40,495 bases of DNA from Akkermansia sp. GTDB taxonomy: Bacteria; Verrucomicrobiota; Verrucomicrobiia; Verrucomicrobiales; Akkermansiaceae. The position numbers and the translations under genes were made by a program. Below are positions 17,448 through 25,502 of the stretch, piece by piece. Position 1 is the stretch's first letter. Each line of letters begins with the position of its first letter. The DNA lies in NCBI GenBank assembly GCA_024405435.1, contig JAKSOU010000021.1, forward strand, positions 1 through 40,495. The letters run 5' to 3'. Under the pieces are notes generated by a model. The model was not told the origin of the DNA. It made no database searches and saw only the letters and a program-made list of their open reading frames with translations.

Positions 17448-19907
17448 TTACGCGGCTTTCTTGCCGTAGACGTAGATGCCGCGCAGGTGGAAGAACTCGG
17501 GACCGCCGTCGCGGATGACGCGGATGTACTTGGCGCGCGGCCAGTCGGCCTCCGCTCCCATGTCGAAGCGCATGACCTCGCCGCTGTACGGGGCGGCCGC
17601 GGGGCCCACGTCCGTCCAGCTCTCACCGTCCTCGGAGACCTGGATGTGCATGTTGTCGAGGCGGCCCGTGTTGTGGTTGGTGCAGACCACCACCACGCCG
17701 GAGACCATGGCCGGGCGTTCCAGCATGATGGCGGCCCAGGGGTTCTCCTCCTTGTCGGTGTGGAAGTTGCCGCCGCACTCCTTGAGCAGGCCGGGATGGC
17801 CCGCGCCGGCCGGCTGGCCGAAGTTCTTGGACACCGAGCTGAAGTACGGCACGCCGCGCTCGGACATCAGGCGCCCCTTGAACGGCTCGAACGATGGCAT
17901 CTTATCCTTCGGCGCGGTGTAGTCCTTGGAGAGCAGCTCGGAGAGCTTGTTGAACGAGCTGAGGTCGCGGCTGGTCTCGCAGTTCATCAGCAGCTCGCCG
18001 ATCATCTTGTCGCGCGATTTGGCATCCAACTTGGCACTGCCCTTGGCGGAGAGCGCCACCACGTTGGCCTCCATCATGCGCTTGGGCATGTCGCCCTGGT
18101 ACTTGGCGGCCAGGGATGTGCCCCAGGCCAGCACCTTGGGCGCGTAGTGGCGGTTCACGAACGTGTTGGAGAGCACCAGCGTGTAGTAGTCCAGCGTCAC
18201 CTCCTTCTCGTCGCCGCCGAGCTTCTTGAGGATATCCAGCTGGGCGTTGCACATCTCGTCTGCGTGCCAGGCGTCCGGCTCCAGCTTCTCCGCGCTGCGG
18301 GAGGCGCGCTCCACGGGCTTCCAGAAGTTCAGGAAGCACTCCTCCAGCTTGGCCTTGCCGATGCCGGAGGCGTTCTCCGCCAGCACCGGGTACAGGTACG
18401 CGCGCAGGATTTCCGCAGCCATCTCCGGGTAGCGCTCGGAGAGCTTGTCGCACACCAGCGTGTTGTAGTCCATCCACGCATCAGGCTTGGCCTTGCCGGA
18501 CTTCAGGTACGCGGCGTACTCCCGCCAGGCGGGGTAGTTGCAGGGCTGGGCGTCCACCGCGGCCTTGTAGGCCTTCAGCGCCTTGTCCTTGTCGTTGGTG
18601 TCGGCAAAGGCTCGGGCGGCCATGCGATAGGCGTTGGAGAGGTCGGTCTTCTTGGCGGCCTTCTCGCCCTGCATCTCGGTCTGCATGTGCAGGGAGGAGT
18701 AGCGGTGCACATCCTGCCACACGGTCCAGTGGAGGCCGCGCTCCCAGGAGAGGGAGTAGGCGGGGGTCCACACGCCGTTGACCATCACCACCAGGGCGCA
18801 GTGGCCGGGCTCTCCGGCGGTCATGGCGGGCACACCGTTGGCGCAGGCCGCGTACGCGCCGTAGTGGGAGAGGCTGCCGCACACGCCGCCCACGTTCTGC
18901 GTGAACAGGTAGTGGTTGCCGTCGAACATGCCCTTGAAGGGCTCGAAATAGCCGTTGTTGTGGATGATTTCGCCGTAGATGTTATAGAGCTTGTAACCGC
19001 AGCGCCAGTAGCAGCCGCAGTACTTCTGCGCGGGCAGGTGCAGGTTGTCCACCGCCCACTGCAGGGCCTCCGGCGTGGCGGAGCTGTGCATGCCCTTGGC
19101 GCCGCACACCACGCGGTACTGCCAGAAGGGCAGGGTGTCGAACGCCTTGTTGAGCCTGCCGGCCTTCCAGTTGCGGATGAAGTGGTCGGCGCGCGGCTCC
19201 GCGTAGGCGAAGGGGTAGCCCGCCTGGGCGTACTCCAGCGCGGTGGCGGTGGCGATGTTGCGCAGCACGCCCGCGCGGCGCGCCTCCGGGTGCTTCTTGA
19301 AAATCTCTCCAAGGATGGCGAGCATGCGCCCGGGCTGCTGGCACTCGCCGGAGAACAGTATCTGGTTGAGCCACTCGCGGTCGCTGCAGATGCGGTCCAG
19401 CAGCACCAGCAGCTGCGGGTTGTTCAGCGCCGCGTCCAGCGTCCACGGCACCTCTTTCTCCGCCTTGGCCTCCGCCAGCAGGCGGTTGAGCTCCTTCACC
19501 TGGTCCCGGCTCTCTTGGGAGGCGTCTGCCAGCGTGAGCATGTTGCTCTTCTTCTCCGCTATCTGCTTCTCCAGGCTCTCTATCTTCTCCGTGTTGGCCT
19601 TGGTGAACTTGGCAATCGCGGCGGAGCTGTCGCTGTCTCGCTTGCTCAGCAGGTACCGCGCCATGCGCTTCCAGTTCGCGTCGTCCGCGGCGTACTGGCG
19701 GAACTTCTCCTTGCCCAGGTCCGTCACCGTCTGCGTGATGCCGTCCAACGCCGTGCCCGTGGCCTCTCCCACTCCGGCATCCCAAACCAGCTCGTAGTCC
19801 AGCTTGGGCGCCTTCAGGAAATCCAGGACCTCCGTCTGTGTATACAGGTACGCGGCGGCCCCGACGAGCACCACGCCTGTGCATGCTATGATTTTACCCG
19901 TTTTCAT
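17448..19907 (-). CDS. Membrane-anchored transglutaminase-like protein with discoidin-like C-terminal domain
   Basis: 819 residues. An N-terminal membrane anchor or uncleaved signal (about 5-22, KIIACTGVVLVGAAAYLY) is followed by a helical region with a coiled-coil segment (about 100-150). A papain/transglutaminase-like core includes NVGGVCGSLSHYGAYAACA (candidate nucleophile Cys about 343), GEPGHCALVVMVNGVW (candidate His about 371) and a following WTPAYS strand. A TPR-like stretch (about 430-480, KALKAYKAAVDAQPCNYPAW) precedes a C-terminal F5/8-type (discoidin-like) domain (about 690-819) with NPWAAIMLERPAMVSGVVVV, IQVSEDGESW and AKYIRVIRDGG. It probably cross-links or cleaves an envelope or host substrate bound by the discoidin module; the substrate is unknown. 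Catalytic assignments are motif-based. Confidence 0.65.
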   Translation of the reverse strand: MKTGKIIACTGVVLVGAAAYLYTQTEVLDFLKAPKLDYELVWDAGVGEATGTALDGITQTVTDLGKEKFRQYAADDANWKRMARYLLSKRDSDSSAAIAKFTKANTEKIESLEKQIAEKKSNMLTLADASQESRDQVKELNRLLAEAKAEKEVPWTLDAALNNPQLLVLLDRICSDREWLNQILFSGECQQPGRMLAILGEIFKKHPEARRAGVLRNIATATALEYAQAGYPFAYAEPRADHFIRNWKAGRLNKAFDTLPFWQYRVVCGAKGMHSSATPEALQWAVDNLHLPAQKYCGCYWRCGYKLYNIYGEIIHNNGYFEPFKGMFDGNHYLFTQNVGGVCGSLSHYGAYAACANGVPAMTAGEPGHCALVVMVNGVWTPAYSLSWERGLHWTVWQDVHRYSSLHMQTEMQGEKAAKKTDLSNAYRMAARAFADTNDKDKALKAYKAAVDAQPCNYPAWREYAAYLKSGKAKPDAWMDYNTLVCDKLSERYPEMAAEILRAYLYPVLAENASGIGKAKLEECFLNFWKPVERASRSAEKLEPDAWHADEMCNAQLDILKKLGGDEKEVTLDYYTLVLSNTFVNRHYAPKVLAWGTSLAAKYQGDMPKRMMEANVVALSAKGSAKLDAKSRDKMIGELLMNCETSRDLSSFNKLSELLSKDYTAPKDKMPSFEPFKGRLMSERGVPYFSSVSKNFGQPAGAGHPGLLKECGGNFHTDKEENPWAAIMLERPAMVSGVVVVCTNHNTGRLDNMHIQVSEDGESWTDVGPAAAPYSGEVMRFDMGAEADWPRAKYIRVIRDGGPEFFHLRGIYVYGKKAA

Positions 19908-19931
19908 CAGATTGTCTAAGCGGTTGAAACC

Positions 19932-19959
19932 ATTTTACATTACTTAACCAATACCGCAA
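19932..19959 (-). promoter_or_regulatory. Possible promoter of the transglutaminase-like gene
   Basis: Minus strand TTGCGG (19959-19954), 16-base spacer, TAAAAT (19937-19932), about 24 bases before the ATG at 19907. Confidence 0.5.
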
Positions 19960-20016
19960 GCAAAAAATACCCGCGCGCGCGGAAATTCCATGGCGCATCC
20001 GTGGTGCGGTGCAGGC

Positions 20017-20044
20017 TTGACAACGGTCGGCGTGCTGGTAGGCT
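20017..20044 (+). promoter_or_regulatory. Sigma70-type promoter of the IdeS-like protease gene
   Basis: A perfect TTGACA (20017-20022), 16-base spacer and TAGGCT (20039-20044) lie 6 bases before the GTG start at 20051, predicting a leaderless message. Confidence 0.6.
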
Positions 20045-20050
20045 TGGGGT

Positions 20051-21847
20051 GTGAAAAGGATATTGACGGCAGCGGCACTGTGCGCCATGGCATGGCAGGC
20101 CGGGGCGTGGGAAGCCACGGTGGTTTCCGGCAAGGTGTATGATTTGGGCAAGCTGAGTTTCAGCCGGGAAGCCGGGAGCATCCCGGAGCTGCGGCGCAAC
20201 GATCTGCGCATGTGTTGGATTGCGGCGGGGTCCAACCTGCTGCAGCACTGGCAGGATTCCTACCTGGGCCTGCACGATGCCGGGCGCGAGGTGCCCAACG
20301 GCATTGTGGGGCCGCTGGACATCAAGCCGTACGGCACGGGCTACCTGGCCATCTACCGCGAGTTCCTGAAGCATTGGACGGATGGCGGCGGCATGAACCT
20401 CAACGCCCTCACCTGGTGGCTGCAGGGCACGCTGGCCTACACCCCCTCCCCGCAGCAGGTGGCGCAGGGCGGGCTCTCCGTGCAGAAAACTCCCGGCGGT
20501 GGCGGGTATTTCACCAACCTCTTCGGCAAGGGTGCGGAGTGGAAGCCCGGCAGCGCCGGGGCTTGCGGCTGCGTGGTGGACCACGGCACCGCGCCGGATG
20601 CGGACCTGCAGTACGCCCCGCGCACGCTGGACGATGTGCAGCGCATCCTGGACGAGATGCTGCAGGTGGAGGGACAGGCGGGCTTGCTGGCTTTCCTGGA
20701 TTTCGACAGCGCGCCGCAGGGCATGGCCCGCACGGGTGCGCACGCCGTCGTCTGCTGGGGCTATGAGAAGGGGCCGGACGGCAAGCTCTGCGCGCTCTAT
20801 CTCACGGATTCCGACGACCGCATGCTGACCGCCTTCCGCGTGAACGCGCGCGAGTACGGCGGCGCGGTGGTCATGTCCAGCAACGATCCCTCCAGCAACT
20901 ACAGCTCCTTTGCCCCGGGCCACCGCGTGTTCCGCGCCCTCTCCTACATCAACACCCCCGCCTCCGCCGCGCGCAAGACCGCGCCCGCATCTCGCGTGCC
21001 GCAGGATGGCGTGGTGGCCGCCAACACGCAGCTCACCGCCCCGCTGGAGTGCGGCAGTCTGGAGGTGGTGGCCGCCCCCGAGCTGGGGCAGACCATCTTC
21101 ACCGCCGCTGCATCCGTGGCCGTGGCGGGCGGCTGCCGCATCGGCGGCGGCGCGCTGGCCAGCATGCAGGCGGACGGGCAGGGGGCCTTTTCCTTCGGCT
21201 CCCTCCAGAACGAGGGCCAGTGCCGCCTGGCGCACGCCGCATCCCTGACCGTGGGCGACGGCGAGATTGTCAACCTGGGCTACCTGGATTTGGAGAACGT
21301 GGGCACGGTGGCCTTGAACGCCTGCGAGTGCGGAGGCTGCCTTTCCATGGAGGGCAACACCGCGCTGGAACTGGACGGCCTCCGCATTGCACCCGTGCGG
21401 GCGGACATCCCCGCCGCGCTGGGGTTGGCGCAGATTGCACCGCAGGGCATCTCCCGCATCCACGGCGCCGCGCAGCTGCGCAACGTGCAGATCACCGCCA
21501 AGAAGCCCCTGCTTCTCAGCGGCGTCACGCTCAGCGGCGCCGTTTCCGTCCGGGCAGCCTCCGGCGTGCAGATGGAGGACACCACCCTCACCCTGGGCGT
21601 GCCGAAAAACATCCTCCCCAACGCCCTCGGGGAAATCGGCCTTTCCTGCGAAAAGGCCATCATCGGCGAGGCGCGCGGTACGCTCAACATACGGCTCACC
21701 GCAGAAGACGCCTCCCGTCTGGCGGCCATCGGCGTGCGCGTGGTCAAGCTCCGCTTCGCGCCGGAGATGCACGCCTCCCTCGTGAGCGACCAGCTCCAAC
21801 CCGCCGGCGACGGTGAATCCTTTATCCTGCCGCCTCCCGGCAATTGA
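20051..21847 (+). CDS. Secreted IdeS/Mac-like cysteine endopeptidase with beta-rich C-terminal half
   Basis: 598 residues. Signal peptide MKRILTAAALCAMAWQAGA, likely cleaved near residue 19. The catalytic domain (about 25-315) has RNDLRMCWIAAGSNLLQHWQ with candidate nucleophile Cys55, then GAHAVVCWGYEKG with candidate His231 and LYLTDSDD with candidate Asp253/255. This Cys/His/Asp layout and the C-x-A-A-x-x-N-x-L-x-x-W context fit the IdeS/Mac (peptidase C66) group, whose known streptococcal members cut immunoglobulin G. The C-terminal half (about 320-598) is repetitive and Ala/Gly-rich like a beta-helix and lacks a visible sorting signal. The GTG at 20051 places the signal peptide correctly and sits just after a promoter. 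Substrate is not known; cleavage of host antibody or mucosal protein is a hypothesis. Papain-like alternatives remain possible. Confidence 0.6.
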   Translation: MKRILTAAALCAMAWQAGAWEATVVSGKVYDLGKLSFSREAGSIPELRRNDLRMCWIAAGSNLLQHWQDSYLGLHDAGREVPNGIVGPLDIKPYGTGYLAIYREFLKHWTDGGGMNLNALTWWLQGTLAYTPSPQQVAQGGLSVQKTPGGGGYFTNLFGKGAEWKPGSAGACGCVVDHGTAPDADLQYAPRTLDDVQRILDEMLQVEGQAGLLAFLDFDSAPQGMARTGAHAVVCWGYEKGPDGKLCALYLTDSDDRMLTAFRVNAREYGGAVVMSSNDPSSNYSSFAPGHRVFRALSYINTPASAARKTAPASRVPQDGVVAANTQLTAPLECGSLEVVAAPELGQTIFTAAASVAVAGGCRIGGGALASMQADGQGAFSFGSLQNEGQCRLAHAASLTVGDGEIVNLGYLDLENVGTVALNACECGGCLSMEGNTALELDGLRIAPVRADIPAALGLAQIAPQGISRIHGAAQLRNVQITAKKPLLLSGVTLSGAVSVRAASGVQMEDTTLTLGVPKNILPNALGEIGLSCEKAIIGEARGTLNIRLTAEDASRLAAIGVRVVKLRFAPEMHASLVSDQLQPAGDGESFILPPPGN

Positions 21848-21864
21848 AAAATCCACTGAAAGCA

Positions 21865-22335
21865 ATGAACAGTCTCACTCTATTCCTGGCTTTGTGTTGC
21901 CTCGGCGTATACTTCGTTGTTCTCCTCTATTGCCCAACACCCCGATGGCGGAAACGCCGGGAGGCGTTCTGGGAACGAAGGATGCAGGCTGCCATGGAGA
22001 GGGAGTGCAACCTCTTGGCGGAATGCGAACCGCAAATCCGGCAGAGCTTGGCGGCGGGCGAGCTGCGTTACCTGGTCGAATGGTGGGAGGATGACGCCCT
22101 AGAGATTGATGAGAACCACCACCTGCTGTTCATTTACACCGACCAAACCGCGCATGAGTTCGTTCTTTTTCCGGAGGTGGAGGCGAAATGTGTCTCCCTG
22201 CTAGCCGAATTCGGCATCGAGTGGACTCCCGGCTTCAAGTTGACCTTTGATTCCAACATCCTCTACCCTCCCGCCCTCCGCGGCCAGAAGTTCTACACCC
22301 CCGATGGCAAATGCCGCGGGGATTTGGGAATGTGA
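21865..22335 (+). CDS. Hypothetical small membrane-anchored protein
   Basis: 156 residues; family not recognised. An N-terminal hydrophobic helix (about 3-23, SLTLFLALCCLGVYFVVLLY) is followed at once by a basic patch (RWRKRREAFWERR), which predicts a cytoplasmic C-terminal domain. That domain is acidic, with WWEDDALEIDENHHLLFIYT and EFGIEWTPGFKLTF. It starts 17 bases after the protease gene's stop; a TTG at 21844 overlapping that stop (TTGA) is an alternative start that would couple the two. The promoter is presumably shared with the protease. It converges on umuD with a gap of 28 bases. Confidence 0.65.
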   Translation: MNSLTLFLALCCLGVYFVVLLYCPTPRWRKRREAFWERRMQAAMERECNLLAECEPQIRQSLAAGELRYLVEWWEDDALEIDENHHLLFIYTDQTAHEFVLFPEVEAKCVSLLAEFGIEWTPGFKLTFDSNILYPPALRGQKFYTPDGKCRGDLGM

Positions 22336-22363
22336 CAATCATCCCGGAACACAGCCGCGTTCC

Positions 22364-22777
22364 TTACGGTGTGACGCGCTTGATGATGAACGTGACCACG
22401 CCGAAGAATTCCGCACCGAGCTCCGGGGTGATGGTGATGGGCTGGTAGGCGGGGTTTTCCGGCAGCAGGCGCATGCGGGTGGCGGTTTTCTCAAAGCGCT
22501 TCACGGTGAATTCGCCGTTGACGGAGGCGATGATGATGCGCCTGTTGGTGGGGGTGAGGCTGCGGTCCACCACCAGGATGTCGCCGTCGTCGATTCCCGC
22601 GCCCACCATGCTGTCGCCGCGGGCGCGCACGAAGTAGGTGGCGGCGGGGTGGGAGATGCAGAGGCGGTTGAGGTCCAGCGTGCCGTTCAAATCGCCCATG
22701 GCGGGGGAGGGGAACCCGGCGGCCACACCCTCCGCGAACAGCGGGATTTCCGCACGGCTGGACGAGTCCCCGTTCAT
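22364..22777 (-). CDS. umuD: UmuD-like self-cleaving SOS mutagenesis protein (S24/LexA peptidase)
   Basis: 137 residues, close to E. coli UmuD. The N-terminal arm has an Ala20-Gly21 self-cleavage site (EGVAAGFPSP). The peptidase fold carries Ser56 in RARGDSMVGAGI and Lys93 in VNGEFTVKRF; the 37-residue spacing equals that of E. coli Ser60/Lys97. RecA-stimulated cleavage would yield the active form that partners a Y-family polymerase. There is no DNA-binding domain, so it is not LexA. The ATG overlaps the recN stop (ATGA), so it is translated from the recN message. No umuC is in the window; the gene after it runs toward it from the other strand. It therefore probably partners a UmuC or DnaE2/ImuB-type polymerase encoded elsewhere. 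Confidence 0.88.
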   Translation of the reverse strand: MNGDSSSRAEIPLFAEGVAAGFPSPAMGDLNGTLDLNRLCISHPAATYFVRARGDSMVGAGIDDGDILVVDRSLTPTNRRIIIASVNGEFTVKRFEKTATRMRLLPENPAYQPITITPELGAEFFGVVTFIIKRVTP

Positions 22778-24423
22778 GCCTGGAGCAGGGTTCTGGCGTG
22801 GGCCTCCGCCTCCTTGCCGTGGGAGCCGAGCATGCGCACCAGCTCCGCCACGCGGGCGTCGGCGCGCACCTCCTGCAGCCTGGATGTAGTGCGGCCGCCC
22901 TCCGTGGCCTTGGAGATGAGGTAGTGGTGGTCCGCGAGTGCGGCCACCTGCGGGAAGTGGGTGATGGCGATAACCTGGTGGTCGCGCCCCAGCTCGCGCA
23001 TCTTCATGCCCACGGCGCGGGCGATTTCGCCGCCCACGTTGGCATCGATTTCATCGAAGATGAGCAGGGGGGTGTCGTCCTGTTTGGCGAGGGCGCTCTT
23101 GAGGGCGAGCATCACGCGCGCGAGCTCGCCGCTGGAGGCGATGAGGCGCAGCGGCTTCACCGGCTCGCCGGGGTTGGGGCCGAACAGCACCTCGATTTCA
23201 TCCATGCCCTGCGGCCCCGGTTCCGTTTCCGTGAGCTGCACGGTGAAGAGCGACTGCTTGAAGCCCAGCTGCGCCGCGTGGGTGAGGAAATCCCTTTCCA
23301 GGCGCGGGGCGGCCTTGCGGCGCGCCGCGGAGAGGGCCTTGCCGGCCTCCGCCACGGCGGATTCCGCGGCTTGCCGCGCGGCCTCCAGCTCCGCCAGTCG
23401 CTCCTCGCGGTTGGCGATGGAATCCAGCTTCTCGCGGCAGGCCTGCAGGTGTTCCTGGATGGCGGCGAAATCCGCGCCGTACTTGCGTTTCAGGGTGTCC
23501 AGCGTGGCCACGCGCTCCTCCAGCGCGGCGGCCTCCGCGGGGTCGGCGTCCAGCCCGTCCGCGTAGTCGCGCAGGGACGCCGCCACGTCGCCCAGCTCCT
23601 CCAGCGCGCTGTTGAGCGGTTCCAGCCACTTGGCGGCCGCGGCGTCCAGGCGCTCCAAATCGTGCGCGCTGCGGATGAGGCGGTGCAGGCGCGGCAGCAC
23701 GGCGTCCTCGTCGCCGTCCAGCGCCTGCGCCATGGGCACTGCCGTGTCGCGCAGGCGCCCGGCGTTGCGTGCGCGCTGCCAGCGTGCCTCCAGGCCCTCC
23801 ACCTCCTCCGCGGTGAGGTTGGCGGACTCAATCTCCTCCACCTGGTGCTGCAGGAAGTCGATTTCCCGCGCGTTGGCCATCTCGCTCTCCTGCAGCTCGC
23901 GGTAGGCGGCGCGCGCATCCAGCATGGCGCGGTACGCCGCCTTGTAGCACGCCAGCAGCTCCGCGTCCTCCGCAAAGGCGTCCAGCAGCACCATCTGCCG
24001 CTCCTGACTGGTGAGCGAGCGGTGCGAATCCGGCTGGTGCATGTCCACCAGCCCGCTGCCGATGGATTTCAGCAGGGCGAGCGTGACGGGGGTGTTGTTG
24101 ATGAACTGCCTGTTGCCGGTGGGGGTGACGGTGCGGCGGATGAGCAGCTCTCCGTCCTCGCAGGGCGGCACGCCGGCCTCCTCCAAGCGCGCGTTCACCT
24201 CCGCCGCGTGCGGCAGGCGGAACGCCGCCTCGATGCTGCACTGCGTCTCCCCGCTGCGGATGAGCGTCTTGTCCGCACGCTCCCCCAGCGCCAGCGCAAT
24301 CCCGCCCATCACCACGGACTTCCCGGCCCCGGTCTCCCCGGTGATGCCCAGGAAACCGCTGCACGGTTCCCACGCCAGTTCATCCACCAGCGCCAGGTTG
24401 CGTATCTTGAGCAGCGCAAGCAT
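22774..24423 (-). CDS. recN: DNA repair protein RecN
   Basis: 549 residues, the usual RecN length. RecN is an SMC-like ATPase that holds DNA ends together in double-strand break repair. The N-terminal half-ATPase has LALLKIRNLALVDEL and Walker A GITGETGAGKSVVM. A long coiled-coil middle (about 150-370) carries many heptad-like EEV, LE and AE runs. The C-terminal half-ATPase has the signature SSGELARVMLALKSAL, Walker B TPLLIFDEIDANVGG, and the His-switch VIAITHFPQVAALAD. The ATG at 24423 follows a likely promoter by about 17 bases. umuD overlaps its end by four bases, making a compact DNA-damage operon. I saw no convincing LexA operator upstream. Confidence 0.95.
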   Translation of the reverse strand: MLALLKIRNLALVDELAWEPCSGFLGITGETGAGKSVVMGGIALALGERADKTLIRSGETQCSIEAAFRLPHAAEVNARLEEAGVPPCEDGELLIRRTVTPTGNRQFINNTPVTLALLKSIGSGLVDMHQPDSHRSLTSQERQMVLLDAFAEDAELLACYKAAYRAMLDARAAYRELQESEMANAREIDFLQHQVEEIESANLTAEEVEGLEARWQRARNAGRLRDTAVPMAQALDGDEDAVLPRLHRLIRSAHDLERLDAAAAKWLEPLNSALEELGDVAASLRDYADGLDADPAEAAALEERVATLDTLKRKYGADFAAIQEHLQACREKLDSIANREERLAELEAARQAAESAVAEAGKALSAARRKAAPRLERDFLTHAAQLGFKQSLFTVQLTETEPGPQGMDEIEVLFGPNPGEPVKPLRLIASSGELARVMLALKSALAKQDDTPLLIFDEIDANVGGEIARAVGMKMRELGRDHQVIAITHFPQVAALADHHYLISKATEGGRTTSRLQEVRADARVAELVRMLGSHGKEAEAHARTLLQA

Positions 24424-24431
24424 ATTTTCGG

Positions 24432-24459
24432 TTGCCTTTCCGCCGCATTATGGCATAAT
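24432..24459 (+). promoter_or_regulatory. Promoter of the PhnP-like hydrolase gene
   Basis: TTGCCT (24432-24437), 16-base spacer, CATAAT (24454-24459), 30 bases before the ATG at 24490. Its -10 is one arm of the ATTATG-G-CATAAT palindrome (24447-24459) whose other arm serves recN. Confidence 0.55.
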
Positions 24460-24474
24460 AGTCAGGAAAAACAA
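24447..24474 (-). promoter_or_regulatory. Promoter of recN-umuD, interlocked with the divergent promoter
   Basis: Minus strand TTGTTT (24474-24469), 16-base spacer, CATAAT (24452-24447). The two divergent promoters face each other, so polymerase binding should be mutually exclusive. Confidence 0.5.
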
Positions 24475-24489
24475 AACAAATTTTCGCGC

Positions 24490-25263
24490 ATGCACATTGT
24501 TTTCCTCGGCACCGGCACCTCCACCGCCATCCCCGTCATCGGCTGCGACTGCCCGGTCTGCAAGTCCTCCAACCCGCGCAACAGGCGGCTCCGCGCCTCC
24601 ATCACCGTCTCCACCCCCGCCACCACCATCCTGGTGGATGCCGGGCCGGACTTGCACGAGCAGGCCCTGCGCCACCACCTGACCTCCATCACCGCGGTGC
24701 TGTACACGCACGAGCACCTGGACCACGTGGCGGGGTTCGACGAGATGCGCGCGTTCTGCTGGCACATCGAGGGGCGCCTGCCGCTGTACGCGGGCACACG
24801 CTGCCTGGAGCAGCTCAAGCGCATGTACGGCTGGGCCTTCAAGGAGAGCAACAACTACCAGGGATACATGCGCCCGCAGGCCCACGACCATGCGGGAAAG
24901 CCCTTCCGCATCGGGGATATCGACGTGGAGCCTGTGCCCGTGGTGCACGCCACTGTGGAGACCTATGGCTACATCTTCCGCCACGGCGGCAGGAGCTTTG
25001 CCTACCTGCCGGACGTGAAGGAGCTGCCCGCCGCCTCCCGCGCCCAACTGCGCGGGCTGGACGCCATCGCCATGGACGGCCTGCGCTACCGCCCGCACCC
25101 CACGCATCTCAACATCGAGGAGAACGTGGCCGTCATGCAGGAACTCGCCCCCGCCCGCGGATACATCACCCATACCGGACACAATGTGGAATACGACCAG
25201 TTGAACCGGGAGCTACCGCCCTTCATGGAATCCGCCTACGACGGCCTGGAGCTGGACCTGTGA
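24490..25263 (+). CDS. MBL-fold metallo-hydrolase, PhnP-like phosphodiesterase
   Basis: 257 residues. The start (MHIVFLGTGTSTAIPVIGCD) and the structural-zinc motif GCDCPVC are typical of the PhnP branch of the metallo-beta-lactamase superfamily, whose members hydrolyse cyclic phosphodiesters. The metal-binding motif is HEHLDH; further ligands are likely in PVVHATVETYG, LPDVKELP and THTGHN. PhnP itself acts in phosphonate breakdown, but no other phn gene is nearby, and many homologues are unlinked housekeeping enzymes of unknown substrate. It converges on the AP2-like gene with only 3 bases between the stops. Confidence 0.88.
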   Translation: MHIVFLGTGTSTAIPVIGCDCPVCKSSNPRNRRLRASITVSTPATTILVDAGPDLHEQALRHHLTSITAVLYTHEHLDHVAGFDEMRAFCWHIEGRLPLYAGTRCLEQLKRMYGWAFKESNNYQGYMRPQAHDHAGKPFRIGDIDVEPVPVVHATVETYGYIFRHGGRSFAYLPDVKELPAASRAQLRGLDAIAMDGLRYRPHPTHLNIEENVAVMQELAPARGYITHTGHNVEYDQLNRELPPFMESAYDGLELDL

Positions 25264-25266
25264 GCC

Positions 25267-25500
25267 CTACTTGGCCTGGAATGATTTGAGCACGCCCTTG
25301 GGGTCGTCCGGGTGGGCGGCCAGCTCTGCGAAAAGGCGTTCCCTCGCCGCCAGCACGGCCAGGCGCGCGGGTTCCTCTCCGCCGTACTCGGCATCCGCAA
25401 AGTAGGCGGTGAACTGGTAGCCGCGCCGCCGCAGGGAGAGCCGCCAGCCCTGGAAGGAGCTGTTCTCATACGTGAAGCGCGCTATGTTCCTCATGTCCAT
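25267..25500 (-). CDS. Small AP2/ERF-like domain protein
   Basis: 77 residues. The core (about 11-60; YENSSFQGWRLSLRRRGYQF, then TAYFADAEYGG, then a helix PARLAVLAARERLFAELA) follows the three-strand-plus-helix layout and W..SL.R.G..F..YF.D..YGG pattern of short bacterial AP2-like proteins. The domain binds DNA in plants and in some phage endonucleases; here it is alone, so it could be a small DNA-binding regulator or a remnant. The ATG at 25500 lies 2 bases after the glycosyltransferase stop, so it belongs to that operon; the ATG at 25494 is an alternative. Function is inferred weakly. Confidence 0.65.
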   Translation of the reverse strand: MDMRNIARFTYENSSFQGWRLSLRRRGYQFTAYFADAEYGGEEPARLAVLAARERLFAELAAHPDDPKGVLKSFQAK

Positions 25501-25502
25501 GG

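Noticed and set aside
17421..19919. Plus-strand open frame of 832 codons
   Set aside because: Mirror of the transglutaminase-like gene; no signal peptide or motif.
22364..22777. The S24 peptidase as LexA repressor
   Set aside because: It lacks the N-terminal winged-helix DNA-binding domain and has UmuD length and residue spacing.
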